Shown: in pieces, positions 31,058-46,000 of the stretch
Position numbering within the stretch: position 1 is the first letter of the stretch
Layout of the letters: each line of letters begins with the position of its first letter
Assembly (NCBI RefSeq): GCF_050624435.1
Contig: NC_134539.1
Span: 143,688,025-143,752,024, forward strand
Reading direction: 5' to 3'
Source of the DNA: Tenrec ecaudatus
Taxonomy: Eukaryota; Chordata; Mammalia; Afrosoricida; Tenrecidae
Length of the DNA: 64,000 nucleotides
The notes under the pieces: model-generated
Databases searched by the model: none
What the model was told of the DNA's origin: nothing
What the model saw: the letters and a program-made list of their open reading frames with translations, nothing else
Translations under genes and position numbers: made by a program

Positions 31058-34000
31058 CTGAAACAGAAAGGACGCCCATTTCACCCAACCTGAAACGGGG
31101 AGCAGCCCGAGCGTGGACCCCCTGAGCAACGCTGTGACCCTCGGGGGCTGCATCCTCAGCGAGAATCCCGTCAGAGAATCCACATTCAGAGGGCGGGACC
31201 TTGGGAGCAGGGCCAAACGAAACTTATGTCCAAGCTTCTGAATTTCTAATTCACTGCAAAGGCTAGGAATTAATAAAAAGAAAGCTGCCGGCAAACATTG
31301 GGCCGTAACATTTTACAAGCGGGCGTCAGAGAGCCCATGGGAAAACTCCATCACCTTCTCATCCATTCGTCTTTATTCTTTCTGAAGCCCCTCAGCCTTT
31401 TTGGTATTTGGACAAAACTATCTTAAAGTGTTTTAAAATAAACAAATAGGTTATAATGAACGCTTGGGGGCGGGGAGGGGAGAGGAGGAGGGGCTGACTG
31501 ACACCAAGAGCTCAATAGAAATGTCTAGAAAATGATGGCAGCATGTGTACAACTGTGCTCGACACAACTCATGTGTGGATTGTAGTAAAAGCTGTTAGAA
31601 CCCTCAGTAAAATGCTAAAAGAAGATGAAAATAAATGCTCGGCACACAACAAATCACACTGAAATCACGCTTCATTCACAATATAATACACTTAGACGTA
31701 CTAGCTCAGCAGTGGTTGACATACTGATACTGGCCTTCTTTCTGTTTGCCCAGTCACACTATCTATTACTTTTTTGGGCGGGGTGGTGGGGGTGGTGTAG
31801 GACTCCATCAGAAATTTGATATTTACTGTATATACTCGAGTATCAGCCAAGGCAAGTACCAGCTGAGGCACCTAATTTTGCCACAAAAACTGCATTAAAA
31901 ATGTGCTCAAAAACTCGGCTTAGACACGAGTATACTTGTTTCTCGTCTTCTGCCCCTTCGTGATAACAGAACATTTTCTGTCTTGTCCACTGCTTTATGA
32001 AGCGCACAGTAGGTGTTTCCTAAATACGTGGATGAAACATTCTGGTACTATAATGCCTCTATCATATCAAAAGCCACTGTGCTGTGATCATGACCTCGGG
32101 ACTCACAGGAAGTCCTAGAACCTGAGAAAGCAGAAAGGACAAGCCCCCCCCCACACACTTGTTCATTCTATTCATGATCAAACCACTGGTGGCTCCTCCA
32201 GTTTCACCAAACAAAACCAAAACCTCCATCAAGTCCCGTCGGACTCCCAGCAGCCTGCAGGGCAGAGTATGGGCTTCTTTCCAAGACCAGCGAGCCTCCG
32301 CTCGCCCCTCTGGGACCGTGTGGTTAGCAGCGCCATCGATGACCCCCTGCACCACCAGACCTCCCGGAATCATTGAAGTCCCACAGAGCAAAACACCAAC
32401 TGCACAACTTTCCGCCCAGCAGACAGGCGGGGCAGAGTGATCTTGCACTCAGTCTTGGCATGGACCAGGGAAGCCCCTCTAGTCATGGTTCAAAAGCGGC
32501 AAGCACCATGCCCGATTTCATTCTTGATAAAGCAATAGGACGGATGATACAGGCCGCGGAGTCGCACACCGCGTGTGCATGAACAGATACACATTCTCTG
32601 TCACAGTTTAAGAGCACGTGGTTCTATAGAAGGCAGAGTCAGGCACAATTCAGCATTAGATTTCATAAATGCTCGTAAGAGCTTTGTTCCACGCCCCTGA
32701 GCTCTGCTACGGTCGCCTTTGCTTCTGCTTTAAAAGGGAACTTACCGGTGTGGATTAAAAAAAAACAACAACGGACTGTTACTAAAAGCTTTATTCAACT
32801 TGAAGAAAGAGATTTGTTCCTTTTACTTATAAAGTAATACCATATCATCAAAGGCTCTGAACACACACATTTTTAATGACAAAGAAGACAAGTTTCCTTA
32901 CTTTGAATATAGTTGTTCCATTGAAGAGTGCACAGTTTCCAAATAACCAGGCCATACAGAAATTCCATTTTCTAATAATTCTTTGGATAACCCTTGAGAA
33001 ACCTGGGGGGAAATATAAAAGCTTCCTATATGAAATGAATAAAAATAGCTAGAGTAATTGTTCTAGTTTTAAGCAAACCACAAATTACTTTTTTGATCCA
33101 AAATGGGTGTAAATTTCTTTAATTTATGATGGTAACGTTTACCATTTATGAACGGTGTGTCATATATAAATTGTCTAATTCCTCCACCATGGAAGAAATT
33201 AAGCACTGTTAAGCTGAATACTAAAATGCAAAATCTCCTGAAATTTCTGTGCCAAAAAGTTCTGGGTGAGAACTTTTCAAATTAACATTAACATTCAAAA
33301 CTCAAACCAAACCAAAAAGATCCTATCAGGCCCAATGAGGTCTAAACTCATGAGAGTCCCCAGCTAAGCTCCAGGGGAGCCTGCGTGTCCGGAAGCGAAG
33401 AACCAGTTAGAGAGAGTGGGAGGAAATGCAGGGGTGCAAGGTCCCAGTTCAACAAGAGAACAGTGAATTGTATAAATTCTGCTGGCAGTGACTTAAGACT
33501 AATCACCCCCACCGCCACTGAGTCGATTCTGACTCGTAGCGACCTTATCGGACAGGACAGACAGAGCTGCTCTTGTGGGTTTCCAAGACTCTACATCTCT
33601 TTGGGCGCAGGCAGCCTCACTTTTCTTCTGTGGGACAGCTGGTCGGTTCGAACCTCTGATCTTGTGGTCAGGAGATCAACATGAACACGATCGGAACTGA
33701 GAAGTCCCCACTGAATGTGCAGTGACAGCGACAGTCTAGTGACAAAAGCCTGGCTGGAAACACTGCAGGAAGGAAGTACTGGTCTCTCTCCCGCCCCGGG
33801 ACAGAAGAGTGATGAAAACAGAAAGACAATCCACTGGTCAAGGACCACGCACTCAGAAGTGCTCGGAGAAGAGGAGAAAACACAGGGGAAGTGCGGTTGC
33901 CTTGGGGGGCTTGCGGTCAATACATCGAACAAACTGCACATGAACTGTTGAATGAAACCTCATTTGCTCTGCAAGCTTTCACTCAATTCACAATAAAAGG

Positions 34001-37000
34001 TTTTTAAAAAAGGAGTCAAAGGCAGAGGAAACTTTGTTTTCTCAACCAGCAATGGCGGAACAAAAGAAGCCAAATTAAATTCATCCTCAACAATCTAGAA
34101 TGAGAACTCCAGAACAGAATGTCCAAACCTCAACACTGCTGACAGGATCTTCAGCAAATGTCTGTAGCACCTCCAAACTCCCATCCCCACCCCTTTGTGA
34201 TACCTCCAGCACCCCAGCCTGTCCCCTGCAAGTGGAGGGGCCCTGCCTGGCTGCCACGATCACCCAGAGCACTCGTTCAACTGCAAACTGCTCACCTCAC
34301 TCCAAGTTTCTCAGTCAGCAGGACTGAAAAAGAGTCTAGGAATTTACATTCCTAATAAAGTCCCAGGGAAAGACCATCGAGAAGGGATTGACTTGGTAGT
34401 TTTTGAGGTAGATAATACACCCAAACCCACTGCTATCAAGTAGATTCTGACTCTCAGCAATTGCATATCGGGTTTCTAAGAACGTAAATCTTCTCAGGAG
34501 CGGGTCGCCTTATCTTTCATTCAAGGAGCAGCTGGTGGGTTTGACCCACTGACCTTGTGGTTAGCAGCCCACCAGGGCCCAAGGGGCCACCAGGGTTCCT
34601 TAGGTGAGAATACAGACATTTTTTAATGTAAGAAATCAATAAGGAAGAATCAACCTAAGTATAGATTTTAATAAATTAGTGATTACTCGCAGAAATCGTG
34701 ACCCATCCAATGACAGGCATAAAAGCAGGGCAAAGCTCTACGTCTGGCGAGGTCAGGAGGAAAAGAGGACCCTCCTCCACCAGGGGTGAACATCCGGGGT
34801 GCAGCATTCTGGAGCGCAATCTGGAGCCGACAGACGAGAACCCACCAGAAATCCTACCCCTGCACATTATGACCCAGAAAAAACGTCTGCCTGGGCCAGA
34901 AAGTGGCAGGCATCATTCTATCATACCAATTGCTAAAGAGAAATAGCTATGAAGGAAAGAGTTAGGCTAAGGAGAAAAAGAATATGGCGAACAACACACT
35001 ACCCTTTCGCAATATAAAACCATGGAAGGCACACGGAACTATTATGAAAACGAAAACCAAGTTCTGGAACTGTAATGGCAAAAATCTCGAGAGCAGAGAT
35101 TTTGCCCTTCAGGTAAAATAGCCTAGGAACTTGCTCCCTCTACCAGGGCAATGGGGGTGGCGCGGCCTGGGTGCACAGTAGACAATGAGGATCTTCCTGG
35201 TCCCTGAACTCCCCATCCGCGCCATCCCAGATGCCTCCACTGGAGCCAGGCCCAGAGAGCTGCTAACGCTGTCTTTCACTCCCATCTGGGTCCCGGGGGT
35301 CAGCGAAGAGCCCGGGCGCAGGGGTGAAGTTCTCAGTTACTAACAGAAGGCTTGCCCTTTGAACCTGCGCGTCCCTCCCCTGGGAACGAAGGGGCAGCTG
35401 CTCCTACAAGGAGGAGGCCTGAGTACGGAGTCCTAGGAGTTGGAATAGACCCCACTGCAACCGGTTAGAGGGGTTCTCTGAAAACACACACACACCACTC
35501 TCTCTCTCTCTCTCTCTCTATTAAAACCACCCCCTGCCTATTGCTCATTATTTAATAATTGTGTGATAAGCCCTAGATCTAGAACTTTTGCTTATACCAA
35601 CACGTTTTAAAGTGTGAAGTTAAAAGGGGAAGAGGGCAAGAAATGATGCACTAGGCAGCTACATAAACATTTTTATTACTACAACTATACTTGCTACAAA
35701 AACACTGACTGAGCATGACTTGGGAAGCACCTGTGTTCCGATTCTTTAACAGAGTACCATGGTGGATTATCTAGGCTGAGCAACACTGATCATTCACAAT
35801 TCATTGTTGGATTAAAGACTTCTTAACGCAAATGAACCAAAATAACATTTTAAATGGCCAGCTACTTAGATGCTTGGAATAATGAGTATAATTAAAAACC
35901 ACGACATTAAAATTCATTCAACCCACCTGTCTCAGTTCCACTGCTGGGCCTCTTCCCACATCCAAAGCAACTTTAATGGGAGCTAAACACGGGTGAAGTT
36001 TAAGTACCTAAGGCAGTAAAGCGGGCAGGGGATAGAGAAAGAGCACCAGTTTAAACATTACCCAGGCATCAACAAGTATGTAGCTTCTTTAACAGTCAGA
36101 TTTCGGTGTGGAGAGGAAAACTCACTGCGGCCCTACAGACATCACCCAGCAATTTGGCTGGCTTTGTTCTGGCTGCCCACTCGTCTCCACTTACATTTTC
36201 TGTAAAATTAAATGAACTGGGCTCCTATTTCCTGACAAGCCCCATCTTCCCTCCCTCCAACTGCCTTTCTGCCTGGCATCCCTCCCCCTCCCTTGCCCAG
36301 CTCAGGCCACCTGGTTTCTCACTTGGACCCTTTCTTCCTCACTCATCCACGCACTCAACAACTGCCCAATGGCTACGATGCGCCAGAAACCGTGCTAGTG
36401 CTGGGGAAATGAAACCCTGCCCTCACGGTGGGAGAGAGAGGCATTCAAAGAGGCAAATGACAGGTGCTAAGAACACAGTCCTTAAAAACGAGGCGGCGGC
36501 AGCGGGTTAGAGAAGGTTGGCAAAGGGCTTGGATTAGGTGGCTTTCCTTGCAATTTTAAACGAGCAGCTCGGAGAAGCCCCCTACGGAGGCAGTATTTGA
36601 GCAGACCAGAAAGGAGGTGGGAGGGCAAGCCGGGGGCTAAGTGAAGAAGAGCATCCAGGCAAAGGGAAAACATGTCTGTCTGGGTTGGGCGGAAGCCCGA
36701 GGCTCTGGACACAGCCAGGGCAGAGCTGCTGCTGGAGGGGACCAAGGCAGGGAGGGCAGAGGGAGAGGGTTCTGCAGACACCTTGGGGCTTTGGCTTTCC
36801 CTCCAGGGAGAGCAGGGAGCAGAGAAGCAGTGGTCTGTCCCATTGAAAAGGGCCTTTGGGGCTGGGGATGACGTGGGGCAGACAGCTCAGAACAGGCCAG
36901 ATGCAGTGGATCTAGGAAGAAGTAAGCTTTAAGAGGCAGTGAAAGCAGAGATAAATATGATTTGCTAATGGCTTTGATGTGGGGTCTCAGAAAGGATTCC

Positions 37001-40000
37001 CCTCATTTATTCCATCCACCTTATAAACCAGAAAAAGTCTACATTTGAACTTCTCTAGTCCCAAAGGAGCCAAACAAGCACGGGACACACCATTGCACCT
37101 TGTAGACGGTGTTACAAACTCGCAGTTCAGACCCCAGAGGTGGGCAGTCAATATTACTCCTGACTTGGGTACCTCCCTTTCACGTCCAAGGAGATGGACT
37201 ATTCCCAACTTGTGCTGTTGAAAAACTCATCGGACTGGACTGTTGCATATTTTAAGCTAATTACCTGGCCTGACTTCCCAGGAACAAACAGGGGCGTGAG
37301 TAAAGATCCTTCCGGGCTGGCCCGCCCCGGTGGACTATGTACTGCAGCCACACCACCTCCTGTCCTCCCCACTGGTTCAACTAACTCACGTGTGACACCA
37401 CTTCCTCCACTTAGGGTCCTGATCGCTCCCGTTCCTTTACAGGAGGGTCTCTGCAGCAATCATTTATTGCCTCTGCTTAGACTTCAAGCCCCCTTCTGTC
37501 TCCTGATTTTCTTACAACAAGCCTTTCCCCTGATCTGGGTTCCTATCGAGCTTCTGGGATCTGTAGCCAGAGCCCTAGTTCAGAGAGCTCAAGGTCGGAG
37601 TCTGGCTGATCCTGTCTGTCTCACTCCTGCTGACACTCAGGCTTACTAACTCGCCTCTGAAACAATGCGAAGGCTAAGAGTCACAGGGAACACTGTCTGT
37701 CTGCCCCAGAGCATGCTCAGTGCTTTTGGGATGTCTGCATCTTGAGAGGCAGGCTGAGCCCTGAGCGGGGATTCCAGAATTGCTCAGCTATTGGCTCTAA
37801 AAGGAATACATACAATCGCTGTTTGTAAAAAACAAAAAAAAAACAAACAAAAAAAACAAAACGAACATGTAAAATTTTTTTAGGGAAAAACAAAACACAT
37901 CTATTTCCATCTCTGAAATATCACGAGCACCTTTCTGTGAAGATGCTTCTTTCTTGTAAAGGCATCTTCTGATAGTTGGAGAGAATCGTAGAGGTAAGCC
38001 AGCACGCCTCGGTCGAGGTCACCATTTATAGACAGAACACAAGGAACCACGTTCTTCCGCCCATCTCGGCCCTTACAGGAAAGCCAAGCAAAAATGAAAG
38101 TACCGTTTAGTAGACTGTTTCTTAAAACGACAGCCTTTAGACGCACACAAACTAGCAGGAGACTCACACATTCACTTCACAAACTCATGCTAAGCACCTG
38201 CTTTAGGCCAAGCCCATGCCAGGCTTCTGGTTCACATCCTCTGATCTCAGGAAACCGGACTAGCATACTGGGGCCCAACTGGCTACAGATGAGACTCACC
38301 TGAGCTTAAGACAGGGGGCTTGGGCCCCTGACCAGAGATTCTGAGCTAACAGGAGCGGGACTCGGGCACCATTCATTTTTTCAATGCTCTTGATGTGAGA
38401 ATTGGCATTTTTGAGAGGTAACACTGAGTTTTGAAATGTCTATAATTAATAACGCTTGGAAGAGTCCTTCTTACTTATGAACTTTACACTGAAGGAGCCT
38501 GGTGGATGCCATCGTAACCAACCAGTAATCGGACCCACTGCTATTGTACACTCCGGAAACCACGTATTGAGAGGCCAGCACCACTTCTGTGGTCTTCCTG
38601 GCAAAGACGAAGAGTCAAGAGGCAACCTTGTCTACGGATCCTGGCAAGCACGCTTCAAACAGGTCATGGTGAAATATTAGGAGAGAGGGAACCGCTCATT
38701 TCAAGACAAGAAACATGACAACGTATGAAAGACACGATGCTCGGTGGGATCCTAGAAAAGGCACGATTGGAATAAATGGTTAAGTTTGAGGGTCGTGTGT
38801 ACTGGATGACAATACCAAAGTTTTATTTCTTAAAAGTTACAGTTTAAAAAACAAAAGTCCTTGGGCTATGAATATCCGTTTTATATTTAATCCAAGATAC
38901 AAACCAACCCAAGTAAAGTCTATCAAAAATTCCAGGAGCCAACAGTTTGTAACAACAAATGAGAGCTCCTCTGTAATAGGCATCAAACTATTGTTGTTAC
39001 TATCACTACTTGGTGATTGCTCCAAAGACATTTTAGTGCATCTGGAAGCATTTAATGCTTTTTATGCATTAGAAAAGTATCCCACCAACACTGCCATCAA
39101 GCTGATGCTGACTCACAGTGACTCTAAATAACAGAGTGGAACCGCTTCTTCTGGTTCTGGGCTGCACATCTGTGCAGGGGCAGACAGCCTGATCCTTTCT
39201 CACGCAGAGCAGCTGATGGAATCGGATCGTTGACGATGTGGTCAGCAACCCGAGCATGCGAACCACGGTGCCACCTGAGCTACAAGGGAGAAGCATGCTA
39301 GAGGCCACGGCAAGCACTGCACTAACCCTAGATACACACTGCGCCTAACTGTCCGACTTACAATGGAAACACGACTCAGACAGACTTAGAACAGAATTTG
39401 TTCATAGTCTGTACACTGCCTGCCACTATGACGTTCCTGATTTTAATGAGGAATCAGCAATGCACTTGAAACACACACAACGAAGCATAGGTATGGGGTT
39501 CGTGGTACACCTGGTCGGCCCCTCATTCTCCACCGGTGCCACTGGAGAGCCTGGGTAAAAGGTACCGGGAGCTCCAGGTACAACATACGTGTAATGTAGA
39601 CACGTCTGCAGGATAAGTAAGTACGAGTTCACGGTCTCCTAGGTTCCACAGGGTTTCTATTGGCTCCTTTCCCCAGGGAAAGCTGTAGTGAAGCTGGTTT
39701 CCTTTCCGTCCATCTTCATCCTGACACTCACTGCTGCTGAAGTTAGACGGAGTCATCGCAAACTGAAAGAGAGAAGCCAAGCTTGTCGTGACATGCGAAC
39801 ACCTCCTCAGGAGCTCTAAGAACGGAGCGGTACAACTGGCTGAAATGAGTCAAGTCCCATAAAGATGCTGTCGAATTTAAACATACGCACATGTACTACC
39901 AAAAATAGTACTTGGGGTTGGAAAGAATTACAGAACAGAACTGTTGCTTAGGTGGAGAGCAAATGTTCTGAGAATGATGAGGGCAATGAATGTACAGATG

Positions 40001-43000
40001 TGCTTTACACAACTGAGGTATGTGTGGGTTGTGATAAGAGCCCCTAATAAAATGATTTTAAAAAAAAGAAGAGTAGAATTTTAGTGTTATTCAGACTTTT
40101 TGTGGTCAAAATGTTTATTTCAACATTTTCCAGGGAAACCTACAGCCTGTGGTAAGCAGAGTAACAGAGTTGAAAGGAGTCCGAGAGATCTCTGGGGTGG
40201 AGTTTTTCAAAAAAAAAAAAAAAAAAAATCAACAGCTCTGCCTTCCAGACACGCATAGGTTGGCATTCTAAGACACTCTCTGCCACCTCTTTCATCATTC
40301 ATTTCACAGTGGGATTTGGCAGACAGTAGCACAAGACGTTATTATTTGGAACTACTGAAGATAATGATTTATTTTAAAAATCTGATTTGAGTACGTCATC
40401 TATTTTTAAAAGTTACCCTATCCCCTTTCTAGAATACAACGCACTTACGAAGACATTTGACCTCAATTGCAATAGTTAAAACAGTTAACATTTATTTCAG
40501 AGTGTCTTTGATCATTTCACAGATGAGAAAAGAAGCAACGAGGGGTCGGTCACAGAACTCCCCAAAGTGACACCTGTTGGAATCCAGAACCAAAAACCTG
40601 ACGTGGAGCCTACGCTCCTAACCATCTCACTACCTGCCCTCAAAGAGCTAGTGTTAACTTTTAACCGCCGGAGGTAACAATGCTAAACCAGTAAAATCAC
40701 CACAACACACCAACTGAGACTCAGTATAGGATGGAACACTACAGAGTCGAGGCTGGGCCACGGACAGGGTTACTTTTAACTGGGGTGGGTGTCTGGATGA
40801 CAGGGAGAGTAGATGACGAACAAGAATTTGAAAGATGATAGAATTAGAAAGAAGACCATTCAGACAGAAGGTATAGTACTCTGGGAAAAACGAAAAAAAA
40901 AAAAAAAAGGTAAAAAAAAAAATCAAAGCAATTGAGTATTAACACATCTACTTGTGTATAAGCTGAGTTTTCCAGCACATTTTTAATGCAATTTTTGTGG
41001 TAAAATTGGGTGCCTCGGCTGATGTTGGGGTCGGCTTATACTTGAGTATGTAAGGTAGTGATTAAGACAGTAAGAAAACCTACCATGTATTGTGTCCTCG
41101 CTATACCCAGACAATTGTTAGCCATTTGGAGAGTTCACAATGAAGAAAAGCTGAAGCTGTGAGAGTGAGCAGCAGCCAGGAATTCTGGGTAGCGTCTGAG
41201 CTTCCCCGCGGACACACAGGCTTATCAACACAAGCTTCTGAACTTGAGAAATTACAAAATACCTGTTTTACTCTTGAACACCAATAATCCTTAAAAGGGA
41301 GCTTTTATTTACATTTGATATATTGTACCTTGTGGGATACAAAAAGGCTGTACCCCAGCTCGACTCCCCCAAATATATATGGTTAGACTTAGGACACTGC
41401 TTGCAGCTAATGGTAAATGATTGTCAAGTTACCTCCCTGAAGACACCATTGTTTCTCCCACAATAGGTGGGGTCACTCACTCCCTGCTGTTAGGGGCAGT
41501 GGATTGCTTCCCCTGAAAGCTGAGGCTATCTAAAGTCTCCAGCTCTAGGGCAGTCAAGGTTAGGTCGCCATCCTGAATCTGGGATCTGCCCATCTTGTCA
41601 CATGTGTGCCCTTAATCCCTCCTTATCCTATTGCACATATACGCCTAGACTGCCCTGCTCCCACTACTGTATTACCTGTAGTGCAACCCTTTCCTGTATG
41701 TCTTTACCTGTAATTAGGGGGCTCGCACGTCCCCAAGATATATAAGCCTTGATTAACAAACTCTCTCTCTCCTGCCCTGTACCACCAAGAGGAGCTGTAC
41801 CATGAAATGTGTCTGACTCCATTATTTCAATCTCTCTTTTCTCTCTCTCATGCTCTGACTGTACCATCATCTTTACTTATTATTGCTGCACAATTGTGCC
41901 TACCAGACCCGTAATGATGTGTTGGGGCTGGTAGCCTGACAGTATCTGTCTCTTACAAATAAAACATAGCTACATCACATTAAATAGAAGTATTGCCTCT
42001 GACACTCAAACGATTTACCTATTAATTGTTAAACCTATTATAGTACCTTTCTCCACCACTGGAGTCGATGGCGTAACCAAAAATCAAGCCACTGGCTTGC
42101 AGTTCTTGCAGAAGTAAACCAAACCAGGGAGGCTACAGTCTTCTCACCAATTCTAAAGAGATCAGAAATACCCTGTAGTCAACATCTTTAAAAATTACAT
42201 AATTCATCCAAAAGCAAAAAGAACCTGAGTATCAACAGAAAACCAAGTTATTTGCCATTGTTGGTACCTTTGAACACCATTAGGTGTCTGTTTGGCATCC
42301 CCAACAGGATGAAAACACGCTCCAATCTGAGCAAGGCCGTACGGCAGCCTCCTATTGACGAGATCCAGGCAATTAGCATAGTTCTCCAAGGCACCTGCCA
42401 AAAGAGAAAGCAGTGGTTGTGTTCCAAGTCATTGTTGCCACGTTACAGACGAATGACTATAAAAGTATTCGCACAGCTTCACAAGGAGCGTGTAGTTAAT
42501 ATGGTAAATCTTAATGGACCACCGCTTCATCGTAGGCCATTTCCACCAGACTTCGGAGTTTGAGCACGTTCTACTAAAAGTTGAGAGTAAAATAAACGCC
42601 CATATACCCTTTACCTAGATTCACCGTGTCAACCTTTTACAGTTTTTCCTTCTTCATCCCCCAATACTTGAGCATGTTATTTCCTAGATATGAAAACTTT
42701 TCAGTATACCCCCAAAACCCAAACCTACTTCTATCGAGTCAATGCTGAATCATAGCGACCCCCCAGTGGGCTTCGAAACTGTAATTAATGGGAGTAGAAA
42801 GCCCAGTCTTTCTCCCAAGGAGCTACTGATGGTTTCAAACTGCTGACCTTGCGGATCAAAGCCCAACGCATAGCCATCACACTACATTGTACCATTGAAA
42901 AATTAACCTTTTCACCCCAATGGTCAATATTGTATTTTCCCCAACTGTCACTTTATTCCATTTGCTCCCTAATTCAGGCACCAATTAACATCTCTGCATT

Positions 43001-46000
43001 GCACTTTGATTAGATCTAGCTATTGTCTTTTCACTTAGAACATTTCACCTGACCCCTCCCCCAACCAACTCAGCTACTTTTGATGAGTCCAGATCAAAGA
43101 ATATCTCACATTGAGAATATGCTTCACCTTATAATTTGAGTTGATAATTTTTGGCAAGAATACTAGAGTCTATGTGTGTATCTTATTATATCATACAAGG
43201 AAATTATCCCACTTTGAGAATTTGATAACCAAACTTAGTTTAGTGCAGCGGTTCTCAACCTGGGGGTCAAATGGCCCTTTCCCAGGGGTCGCCCGATTCA
43301 TCACAGTAGCAAAATGACAGTGATGAAGTAGCAACGAAAATAATGTTATGGTTGGTGGGTCACCACCACAGGAGGCACTGTAGGAAAGGGTTGTGGTGTT
43401 AGGAAGGTGGAGAACCCCTGGTTTAGTGAATATGCACTTCTCTTACAATTTAAACACTTTTTGTGATTTGAGTGAAAGTTTACACAGCAAACTGGTGTCT
43501 CGTTCAATAATTCATGTAAGTTTTGATACATGGCATGATTACAATGCCCTCCTTCCCTGGATTACCATTTCCAAGAGCCCTTCCTCCAGACCCCTCCCTG
43601 CTGTCTGTGCTCTACCTGGGCAAATACTGCCCTTTGATCTCTTACGGTTAGTTATGCCAGGAAGATTGTACTTCCCGGTGCTGCAGCTCACTTACAGGCC
43701 TGTTGTTTGGCTGAAGGCTGAGCCCTGGGAGTGGCTAAAAGGGTTACCAGGGCCACAGTCTTGAGGTTCTTCTACCAGTCATTATCTGACCAGTAAGAAT
43801 GGTCTCTTATTGAGTTTTGCTCATTTTCTCCCATGCTATCCAGAGCCTCTTACTATGGTCCCTCCCTTTCAGAGTGGTTGGCAGTGGTAACTGAATCCCA
43901 TCCAGTTTTTCTGGTCCCAGGGAGCAGCTCTTTCCATCAAGGTGCCTGGTTATGGTCAGCAAGTTTTCCCAACTGTGATACCTGGGTTATGCATCGCACC
44001 GCCCACCCCAAGGTCAGCAATTCAAAACCACCCTAGGGAAAAGAAGAGGTTTTCTACTCCTGTAAAGATTTACAGCCTCAGAAACCCAGAGGTGGTTCTA
44101 CTCTGCCCCAAATGCCACGATGAGTCGAAATAGACTTACTAGCAGTGAGTTTATGAGCTGTTTCATCTACTATACTCATGGATATTCACAGAAAAACAAA
44201 CTCCCAACTCATCGCAACCCTACAGGCCAGAGTAGACCTGTCCCCGTGGGTTTCCGAGACGGTAACTCTACAGGGGTAGAAAGCCCCCTTTCCCTCCTGA
44301 GCAGCAGCAGGCGCTTTTGACTGCTGACCCCGGGCTTAGCAGCCCAGCACATGGCCACTATCCCAAGGCTCCTTGCGGATATTGACAGCACATTTCAATG
44401 CCCACGTGGACCTGCCCTGTCGTCTCTCTACAGTCACGGGGGTAACCCCACCAGTCTTTCAGAATCCACGGATGATCTTGGGTTGAATCAGGGCATGGGG
44501 ACTGTAAAATGGTGGCATGTCTATCTTCCTTTCTACATTATCGTACACCTCTGCAAAAACTTAAGCTTTCGCTACTGCTGGCACCAATGATTACATTTTT
44601 AAAAATTAACTCTATGGAATCTTGGATTTTTGCATTATTGTTTTCAATATATTACAATCCATTATCATAAATTTCATTTCAATGTTCAATTTGTCCCAGA
44701 TTTAGCCAATAACAGCCCCCTTCCGGCCATCTCCTCTCTAATGTGATCCCACTAGTTGTCTTTGGGCGATTCTTTCTTTACTAGTGTAGTTTATCTTGTA
44801 CTTGCCCTGCCTGCCCCAAACCTGGAGTTGGCTAGTTCCGCAAGCATCGATTAATTTCAGAAACCAAGATCTGGGCACTAGCTGGGTCATTAAGAGCATC
44901 AGGGAAAAAAATGACTTAAATTAAAGCCCACTAAATAAGCACACAAGCCAATGCATGGTTACAACCGAGTTCCATTCCTAAATCTGTGTTGTAAATTAAA
45001 TTTACACATAAATTGGAAGTATATTCAGTGTGCGGTAGTCAAATATATCTTAGATCACAGCGTGGTGGTGTATGTTTCTATGTGTAACAACTCAAAGCCA
45101 TGACGTCGATGCTGACGCCCGCAGCCTACTGTGGGTTCCTGAGACTGCCACTGTTTACAGGAATAGAAAGCCCAGTCTCTTCTCCTGAGATGCTGCTGGT
45201 GGTTTTGAACTGATGACCATTTGGATCGCAGCCCAATTCATAAGCCCTACACCACACACATACAAAAGACATTAAACACTTCCAGACACAAATCTTACTA
45301 TAATAACAAAAATGTCTTTATCACAAAGCAACATCTGCTTATAATTGTGAACCATCTTACATACCTCAACTTTTTAATAGGCTTGATGGGGGGGTGGGGT
45401 TGCTGGCCTTGTGTAAGCCTTATATTCATAACCCTGGGGCTACCTGTATTGCAGTCCAGTTATGTAAGATTTCCATTCCTGGTAAAGTAGATTAGCTTTC
45501 CAGTAAGGGATGAAAGTTGGTTAAAACCAAAATAAATCAATAAATTTTTTTCTAAAAAAAAGAAATATCTGTTTAAAGACATAAGAGAGCTACCCGGGGC
45601 AGCCACGACTTGAGGGTCCAAGATGTGGCCGGAAGGGATCCAAGAGAACTCAACTTGTCATGCTGCTTCTCTAGAGGCTGATATCCAGAGCCAAGTACTT
45701 CCTGGCCCCCTCTAAGGAGAGGACCAACTTAGAATAGGGGTGAAGTGAAGAGGCAGAAGGCCTGCCTCTAATCACCTTCATCTCTGGCCTATTAAAATCG
45801 TAAATCTCCGGTGGAGCTGCCTGCCAGAAGCTAAGAAAATCCCCCAGGAAGAAAACATCACCCAGAGTGTTTCTCTCGTGGCCTATCCACACTCAATCCC
45901 CTTGACCACCCAGAAGGAAAACAGAAAGCCTAGAATACCAATCACCCTGAGGAAAACAGATACTAGAAACAAATCTGTGAATCGTTAGACGAGGAGTTGA

